Shown: positions 8,701 to 15,600 of the stretch, one piece after another
How positions within the stretch are numbered: position 1 is the first letter of the stretch
Layout of the letters: each line of letters begins with the position of its first letter
Assembly (NCBI GenBank): GCA_039191605.1
Contig: JBCCXL010000016.1
Location: 62,001 to 126,000 of the forward strand
Length of the DNA: 64,000 nucleotides
Direction: 5' to 3'
Source of the DNA: JBCCXL01 sp039191605
Lineage (GTDB): Bacteria; Acidobacteriota; Thermoanaerobaculia; Multivoradales; JAHZIX01
Notes under the pieces: model-generated
Told to the model about the DNA's origin: nothing
Database searches by the model: none
The model's input: the letters and a program-made list of their open reading frames with translations, nothing else
Position numbers and translations under genes: made by a program

Positions 8701-9554
8701 GCGCGGGCACGCTGCGGGTCGATCAGCTGCTGCTCTCCTGCCGCGCTCTGGGGCGCGGGGTGGAGCATCGCCTGGTGGCGCGACTCGGTGAGCTGGCCCA
8801 GCAGGCCGGCGCGGTGGCCGTGGAGATCCCCTTCCATCCCAGTTCCCGCAACGCCCCCATCGCCCGCTTCCTGGATGCGGTGGCGGCAAGCGGCCATCGG
8901 GAGACGGAGGACGGAGCGATCTACCGCCTCGAGGCCTCGCGGGCGGCGAGCTGTCGCTATCGGCCCGCAGACTCCGCCGCTGATGCAGGGGAGGGCATCT
9001 CTCCCGAGAGCACCGGACTCGAGAAGGCCGGTCTCGAGAAGGCAGGGGCCGTCGCGGCCATCGATCACAGGAGCTCGGAGCTCTACCAGCGCATCGCCGG
9101 AGAGTGGGCCGATCCTCGGGCGGTCCTGGCGGCGGCCAAGGAATGGCGGCGCCAGGGAGCCGGAGCCGGCAACGCCAGCTCTGAAGCCCAGGGGGAAGCA
9201 GCGCTGCCCTTCGTGGCTCCTCGCACCCCCATCGAGGAGGAGATCGCGGAGATCTGGGGGGACGTGCTCGGCATCGAAGAGATCAGCGTCCATCACTCCT
9301 TCTTCAAGATCGGCGGCCATTCCCTTCTCGGCACGGTGGTGCTGTCTCGAATTCAGCTGGCCTTCGACGTCGACCTGCCGCTGGTCTCCCTCTTCGATCG
9401 ACCGACCATCGCGGGCATTGCCGAGGCGGTGGAGGCCTTACTGCTGGGGGAGATGTCCGAGCAGGAGCGTGCCGCCCTGGACGATCTCTCGGACGAAGAG
9501 ATCCGGGACCTGCTGGAGGCCGAGGCGGTGCTCGCCGAGCCGGTGAAGGGCTGA
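5718..9554 (+). CDS. NRPS loading protein: C - FkbH-like (glyceryl loading) - PCP
   Basis: A 1278-residue starter protein. Residues ~50-480 are a condensation domain with the catalytic pair in HHLVFDRWS (His184/His185); the usual Gly after Asp is Arg. Residues ~530-1070 are a long-form FkbH/HAD-IIIC domain: an N-terminal region ending near residue 700, the phosphatase signature DCDNTLWGG from Asp738, a second acidic motif FLDDNPLE, and a GNAT-like end (LLSCRALGRGVEHRL). Ser1202 in IGGHSLL is the phosphopantetheine site of a C-terminal PCP. In known systems FkbH domains take 1,3-bisphosphoglycerate, dephosphorylate it and leave a glyceryl thioester on a carrier. The C domain could then acylate the glyceryl hydroxyl. 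The C terminus carries a short helix of the form LSDEEIRDLLEAE, perhaps for docking. First gene of the operon. Domain calls are secure; the acyl donor is inferred. Confidence 0.88.
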   Translation: MAVSQMLKELGHLSPQELELLHRRMREMKKRPGAPSAAPESIPVRQRGEGAEPFPLTFAQERLWLLDQLAPGVNNIPLAVRLRGELDEGAFTAAFGDLCTRHEILRVAISAAGGRPYQRPLEPQALEVPMVELRGHSAAEQQREVAAWGRREAEELFDLAAGRLIRLRLLRLAPREHVLLLTVHHLVFDRWSVGLLLTELAAAYGARRAGAEVLFEALPAQYLDFAAWQRQRYDDAALEEQRQWWAKNLAGSVVESGVPLDFPRPASPQRQGETVAFSLSQQASEALTRLSTDEGASLFMTLLAAFHATLGLIAGRRDVVVGLSATDRGRKPLDQLIGCFTNHLPVRLNLEGDLQGRELVRRAREAVLAAFAHQQLPAERILDAVRRDEGSDRDALFSAIFRLNNQPLGELTLPGLEVELMSLMPEKANFDLDLSLEESSDGLRGLLVYRPDLFTGSTAQALVDLYTQVLGTLVEAPGARIDELSLPSVFAGIAAGRERQGEAPAEGTSPSRTTDREAAEVVVASTFTAELLEEPLAFWLHQLGYGAPGDGGSGDGGSGDSSPVRFEPYGQLFQSLLDPASSLHRPSAQAPRLAQVVLVRLADRLRDEAEAGDEALERWVDELAANLSNAPKAVAGAAGTPWIVLCCPSPETGDGGLWRRLEARLTAALSAIEGMWVVGSAELSRLYLQDPELEVHDPRADRLGHVPYTPEAFAAMATLVARRIHALVHPGTKVVTADCDNTLWGGACGELGPRGVSLSSGHRALQQRLRELSQQGVLVTLASQNVEADVVETFEARRGEFPLALESLVAHKVRWGAKSESLGELAEELDLGLDRFVFLDDNPLEIAEVKARCPEVTALRVPAAAELERFVDHLWLLDRLRVTEADRRRSGFYRDNVARHRLRSAAPSLEEFIAGLELEVEHRRPSREDLPRLAQMTRRITQFNATGLELDEAAAARWLEDEGLGAELVSVRDRFGDYGAVGAVFWRRDNESAGGAGTLRVDQLLLSCRALGRGVEHRLVARLGELAQQAGAVAVEIPFHPSSRNAPIARFLDAVAASGHRETEDGAIYRLEASRAASCRYRPADSAADAGEGISPESTGLEKAGLEKAGAVAAIDHRSSELYQRIAGEWADPRAVLAAAKEWRRQGAGAGNASSEAQGEAALPFVAPRTPIEEEIAEIWGDVLGIEEISVHHSFFKIGGHSLLGTVVLSRIQLAFDVDLPLVSLFDRPTIAGIAEAVEALLLGEMSEQERAALDDLSDEEIRDLLEAEAVLAEPVKG
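7362..7403 (+). repeat. 15-nt in-frame tandem repeat (GDGGS) in FkbH region
   Basis: Units GGA GAT GGC GGT TCA, GGA GAC GGC GGT TCA and a partial GGA GAT AGC AGC encode Gly/Asp/Ser repeats within the N-terminal part of the FkbH-like region. A second pair of 15-nt units (GLEKA twice) lies at 9015-9044 in the linker before the PCP. Confidence 0.75.
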
Positions 9555-9615
9555 GGGGAGACAGCATGCGTTCTTTTTCCGCCGCCCCGCCGGCGCTTTC
9601 GGAGGACTCCACGCC

Positions 9616-12600
9616 GTGAACATCCTGCTCGCCCAGAACACCACCTGGGTCCCGACCCTCGGCGGCGCCAGCAAGGGCAACCGACTGCTGCTGGAGGAGC
9701 TGGCGGCCCGCGGGCACCGCGCCGTGGCGGTGGCCCCGGCGGTGGGGCTGCAGGTGGCGGTGGAGGATCGCTCCGCCTTCCGCGAGGCCCTGGCGCAGCG
9801 TGGCCTGGAGGCCGAGGAGCTCTCGCCGGGGGTCGATCGCTTCCGGCTGCGGGGAGTCGAGGTGCGGGCCGTTCACGAGGCTTCCCGCCTGCCTCAGGTG
9901 GTGGCGGAGACGATCCGAGAGCTGGCGCCGGACCGAGTGCTGATGTCCTCCGAGGACACCGGCCAGATCCTGCTGGAGGCCGCCCTGGAGGCAGCGCCGC
10001 AGCGGGTGGTCTACCTCGCCCGCACCACCTGGAATCTGCCCTTCGGCCCGGAAGCCTACCTGTCCTCGGAGGAGCGCTCGGCGCTGCTGCGACGCTGCCT
10101 CGGGAGCGCCGCCATCAGCCGCTTTCTCTGCGGCTACATGCAGCGCTGGGGGCAGCTGGAGGCCCGGCTGCTGCGCCTTCCGGTGCTTACCCTGGGATCG
10201 GGGCCCTTCGCCGATCACTCCGCCTTCGAGGCCTCCGGGCAGCCGGGGGACGAGGGCTTTGTCGTCCACATCAACCCCTGCGCGGTAAAGGGCCTGGAGC
10301 TGCTCCTGGCCTGCGCCGATGCTCTGCCGAATCTCTCCTTCGCCGCCGTACCCACCTGGGGAACCACCGCCGAGGATCGCCGGGCGCTGGAGCGGCGACG
10401 GAACATCACGTTGCTGGAGCCTCGGGATTCCATCGACGACATCTTCCGCCGCTGCCGGGCGGTGCTGATGCCCAGCCTGTGGGCGGAGGCTTACGGCCGC
10501 ACCGCGGTAGAGGCCATGTTGCGAGGCCTGCCGGTGCTGGCGGCGGATGTCGGAGGGCTGCCGGAAGCCAAGCTGGGGGTGGATTACCTGCTGCCGGTGC
10601 GGCCGGTGGAGGGCTATAGCAACCGCTTCGACGACCGCAACCTGCCGATTCCCCGGGTGCCCTCGCAGGATCCCGCTCCGTGGATCGCGGCGCTGGAGGA
10701 TCTCTTCTCGACCGAGGAGCGCTATCGCCAGGTCAGCGAATCCGGGCGCTGGGCGGCGGAGGAGCTGCGGCGACGAACTCGGGTCGAAGACTTCGTCCAC
10801 TGGCTCCAGGAGCTGGAGCCGAGCGAGCATTGGGCTCCGAGTACCCACGCGACTCCTGAGGCGAAGGCTCCGGATCGCCGGGTGGATCAGAGCCCGCCTG
10901 GGGAGAGCCCATCTAGGGACAGTTCGTCTGGGGAGAGGGAGCTCTCCCGAGACCGTCGGGCCCTGCTCGCCCTGAGGGCCTTGCGCAAGCGCCGTCAGCG
11001 GGAAGCCGCCGAGGATGGTTCCGCCGGCTCCGCTGGAGCAGAGAGCCAGGCCCGAGCGGCGAAGAGGATTCCGGTGCTCGGCCGAGAAGAGCCCCTGCCT
11101 CTCTCTTTTCCCCAGCGGCGAGTTTGGTTCTTCGAGCGCTGGGAGCGGGCGTCCGCCGCTTTTCACATTCCCCTGGCGGCGAGCTTCCACGGTCGCCTGG
11201 TGATGCCCTGGCTAGAGGGAGCGATCACCGCTCTGGTAGAGCGGCACGAGGTGCTGCGCTGCCGGATCTTCGACGACGGCGAGGGCCAGGGGGTGCAGCA
11301 GCCTCGAGAGGCCAGCGCCGAGAGCTGCCCGGTGGTGGATCTCCAGGGGCTCCCCGAGCCCTTGGCGGCAGAGGAGGCCCGTCGCCTCGGCGCCGTCGCC
11401 GCCCGTCGCCCCTTCGATCTCGCCTCCGGCCGGCTGACTCGACTGCTGGCCCTGCGGCTGGCGCCCCAGGAGCATCGGGTGCTGTGGGTGATCCACCACA
11501 TCGCGGCGGACGGCTGGTCCCTGGGGGTGCTGCTGCAGGAAATGGCGCTCCTGTACGGTGCCTCTGCAGAGGGTGCTTCGGCAGAGGGTGCTTCGGCAGA
11601 CGGTGTCTTGTCTCACGGTGCGTCCGCGGAGCAGCTTGATTCCGCCGCGCGGGCTCCGCTGCCGCCGCTGGCGGTGCAATATCCGGACTTCGCCGCCTGG
11701 CAGCGGCAGCGGCTCCAGGGCGAGGCGTTGGAGACTCAGCTGGCCTTTTGGCGCCAGCATCTGGAGGGCGCGCCGCCGCTGCTGGAATTGCCCTTCGATC
11801 GCCCCCGGGGGGCGGTGGAGAGCTTCCGTGGCGCCAAGGTCCCGGTGGCGATCTCGCGGGCAGTGACGCTCGCCGCCCAGGGGCTGGCGGAATCCGTCGG
11901 CAGCACTCTCTTCGGCGTCGTTCAGCTGGCCTTCGCCCAGCTGCTGGCCCGCTACGGGGCGGTATCCGATCTCGTCCTCGGAACCCTGGTGGCGAATCGC
12001 CGGGTGCCCCAGACCCAGGGCCTGGTGGGCTACTTCGTCAACTCCCTGCCGCTGCGGGTGACCCTGCCGTCGGGGGAGTCCGGGGAGTCGGCGCTGCGGC
12101 GGCTGCGCCCCGATCTGCTGGCGGCGCTGGATCATCAGGAGCTGCCCTTCGAGAGCCTGGTGGAGGCCCTGGCGCCCCAGCGCCAGCTGGCCCATCATCC
12201 GATCTTCCAGGTGATGATCGCGCTGCAGAACGCGCCGGTGAAGGTGCTGACCCTGCCTCAGCTGGAGGTGCGGCCCCTGGAGGCGGACCGCGGCGCTGCC
12301 CACGTTGACCTCTTTCTCTCCCTGGGCCAGCGCCAGCAGCCGGAGGGGGATCATCTCGAGGGCTATCTGGAATACGCCTCGGATCTCTTCGACGCCGCCA
12401 CCGTGGAGCTCCTCGGGCGCCGCTTCGAGCGACTGCTGGCGGCCCTGGTGAAGCATCCCGGGGTGCCCCTGGCGGCGCTGGATCTCCTCGCCGCGGCGGA
12501 GCGGCCGCAGCTGCTTCAGGAGGGGGGCCCAGGGCCCGCGCGCTCTACCGCTCCGCCGCGGATGTTGGAGGAGCTGGAGCGGCGCTGGCGGGAAGATCCG

Positions 12601-15600
12601 CAGGCCCTCGCCCTCGCCTCGCTGGGAGGGGCTGAGAACGATGCTCGGTGGAGCCGCCGCCGGCTGCTGCGGGCGGCGGGGGAGCTCGCCCTTCGGCTGC
12701 GGCGACGGGGAGTGATGGCGGACGAGGTGGTGGCCCTGGAGACCTGGCGGCGGCCGGAGAGCATCGCGGCGATGCTGGGCATCCTCGCCGCCGGGGCCGC
12801 CTGGACCCCCATCGACCCTCGGGATCCGGTCGCTCACCGCCGCCGGGCGGTGAAGCAGGCGAAAGCGCGCTGTCTGGTGAGCAGTCGGCGGCTGGAAGGG
12901 GAGGAGGCTCTCGGCCTAGTCGCCCTGAGGGCTCCCGATGCTGGCGAAAATTTGCCCTCGGCTACCGCGGGATCCGCAGCCGATCTGCCGCTGGATCTGC
13001 TCGCTGATCTACCGACGGATCTGCCGAGGGACCTGTCCGCTGGACTCTCCGAAGATCTCTCCGCTGGGTTCTCTGAAGAGCTATGGCGGCCCGAATCCTG
13101 CGCCGCGGATCAGGCCGCCTACCTGCTCTATACCTCGGGATCCACCGGTCGCCCGAAGGGGGTGGTGGTGCCCCGTCGCTGTCTCGATCACTACACTGCG
13201 GCGGCGCGGCAGCTCTACGACCTGAAGCCCTCTGACCGGGTGCTGCAATTCTGCTCCCTTTCCTTCGATACCAGCGTCGAAGAGATCTTCCCGACCCTGG
13301 CGGCGGGAGCTCAGCTGTGGCTGCGCTCCGGGGAGATGCTGGATCCGCGCCGGCTGCTGGAATCGGTGCGGGCCCACGACCTCACCGTGCTCAGCCTGCC
13401 GACCGCCTTCTGGCATCAGCTCGCCGCGCTGCCGCCGGCGGACCTGGCGCCGTGGCCGCGCAGCCTGCGCCTGGTGATCATCGGCGGCGAGCGGGCGCGG
13501 GCGGACGCCCTGGAGCGCTGGAATGATTCCCTGAGTCAGCTCACCGCCGCTCCGCCCCGGCTGATGAATACCTACGGCCCGACGGAGGCCACGGTGGTGG
13601 CCGTCGGCGGCGACGCCGAGGCGCTGGGGCAGGGGAGCGGGGAGGTCGCCCTTGGGAGACCGCTGCCGGGCACCGTCGTCCACGTGGTGGATTCCCGAGG
13701 CGAGCTGCAGCCGCCGGGCATTCCCGGGGAGCTGTGGATCGCCGGGGGTGGAGTCACCCGAGGCTATCGGCGGCAGCCCCGGGCCACCGCCGTGGCCTTC
13801 CGGCCGGATCCCTTTGGCAGCCTCGGAGCCCGCGTCTACGCTACCGGCGACCGCGCCCGCTGGGCCGCCGACGGGCGGCTGGAATTCCTCGGCCGGGTGG
13901 ATCAGCAGGTGAAGATTCGCGGCTACCGAGTGGAGCCCGGGGAAGTGGAGAGCGCTCTGACGGCGCTGCCGGCGGTGGATGCCGTGGCGGTCACCGTGCA
14001 GGGGAGGGCGGCCGAGGGCGGCCTGTGGCTCGGGGCCCACGTGGTGCTGGCCCCAGGGATCGAGGTCAGTGCAGAGGCGCTGCGGCACGCCCTGGTGCGG
14101 CGATTGCCGGGGCACCTGGTGCCGGCGGCGGTGGAGGTGCTGGACGCCCTGCCGACGACGGCGACGGGGAAGGTGGATCGCAAGGCTTTGGATCGTAAGG
14201 ACCTGTCACCGCTCACCCGGATTACCCTCACCGGGGATAGCAGTCTCGGCGAGAGCCGCGACGGGGAGGGCGAGGGATCCCGCACCCCCTCGGGACCGAT
14301 GGAGGAATTGGTCGCCCACTGCTTCCAGCAGGTCCTCGGCCACGGCCCGGTGACGGCGAACGCCGACTTCTTCCAGCTCGGCGGCCATTCCCTGAGCGCC
14401 ATGCAGCTGGCGGCGCGGCTGCGGGCGGCTACGGGAGCGGACCTCGAGCTGCGGCAGATCTTCGAGGCGGCCACCGTCGAGGCGGTGGCGCGGCGGCTGA
14501 GCGCGGCTCTGGCCTCCGGAAGGGCGGTCCTGGGCGACGAGGAGCTGGAGCTGAGGCCTCGCTCCTCGACTTCACCGGACGAACCCTCGTCGGACGAGCG
14601 CCCACCCCTCTCCTTTGCCCAGGAGCGCCTGTGGTTCCTGGACCAGCTGGAGCCCGGCAGCGCCGCCTACAACCTCCACAGCGCCGTGCTGCTGCGGGGC
14701 CGGCTGGATGCGGACCGACTCCAGCAGGCCTTCCAGCGCATCGTCGACCGCCACGAGGTGCTGCGCACCGTCTTCCGCGCCCGGGACGGGCGGCCGGAGC
14801 AGCGGGTGGAGCCGAGGCTGCCTTTCTCGCTGCATCGCCTGGATTGGCGGTCGGATCGGAGCCAGGGCCTTGGAGATGAAGGCGCAGCGGAGCACGAGGC
14901 CCTGCTTCAGCTGGCGGCGCGGGAAGCGGAGATCCCCTTCGATCTCGGGGATCCGCCGCTGCTGCGGGCCACCCTGGTGCGGCTGCGGGACGCTGGCGAC
15001 GGGGAGTCGGCGGCGGAAGCCCTCGGCGAGGAGCGATGGGCGGTGCTCTTCGTCATGCACCACATCGTTTCCGACGGCTGGTCCATGGCGCTGCTGATCC
15101 GGGAGCTGACGGTGCATTACCGGCAGTTGGGCCGGCAGCTGGGCGGCGGCGAAGTAGACGATCTGCCTCCTCTGGCGGTGCAATACGGGGACTACGCCCA
15201 ATGGCAGCGTCGGCGTCTCTCGGGGGAAGTGCTGGAGCGGGAGCTGGGCTTCTGGCGACGACAGCTCGGCGACGCTCCGGAACCCCTGGAGCTGCCGGGC
15301 CGCGGCGCCCCCCAAGGCGAGCTCGCGGCGGAGGACCTCGGTGGCGGCGACAGCGTGTGGATCGAGCTGCCGGCTCCCCTGGCCCAGCAAGCCCGAATCT
15401 TCGCCCGGGGCGAGAGCGCCACTCTCTTCATGGTGCTGCTGGCGCTCTTCGACACCCTGCTCTTCCGGCTTTCGGGACGCGCCGACCTCGCCGTCGGGGT
15501 GCCGGTGGCTCATCGTCAGCGGCCGGAGCTGGAATCCCTCATCGGCTTCTTCGTCAACACCCTGGTGCTGCGCCTAGAGGTGGATCCGGCGGCGGGGCTG

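Noticed and set aside
9304..11190. Long minus-strand frame opposite the NRPS genes (others at 16225-17877 and 38958-41336)
   Set aside because: Long antisense frames are expected in GC-rich coding DNA; composition is Gln/Arg/His-rich with no recognisable domain and no ribosome binding site was evident.
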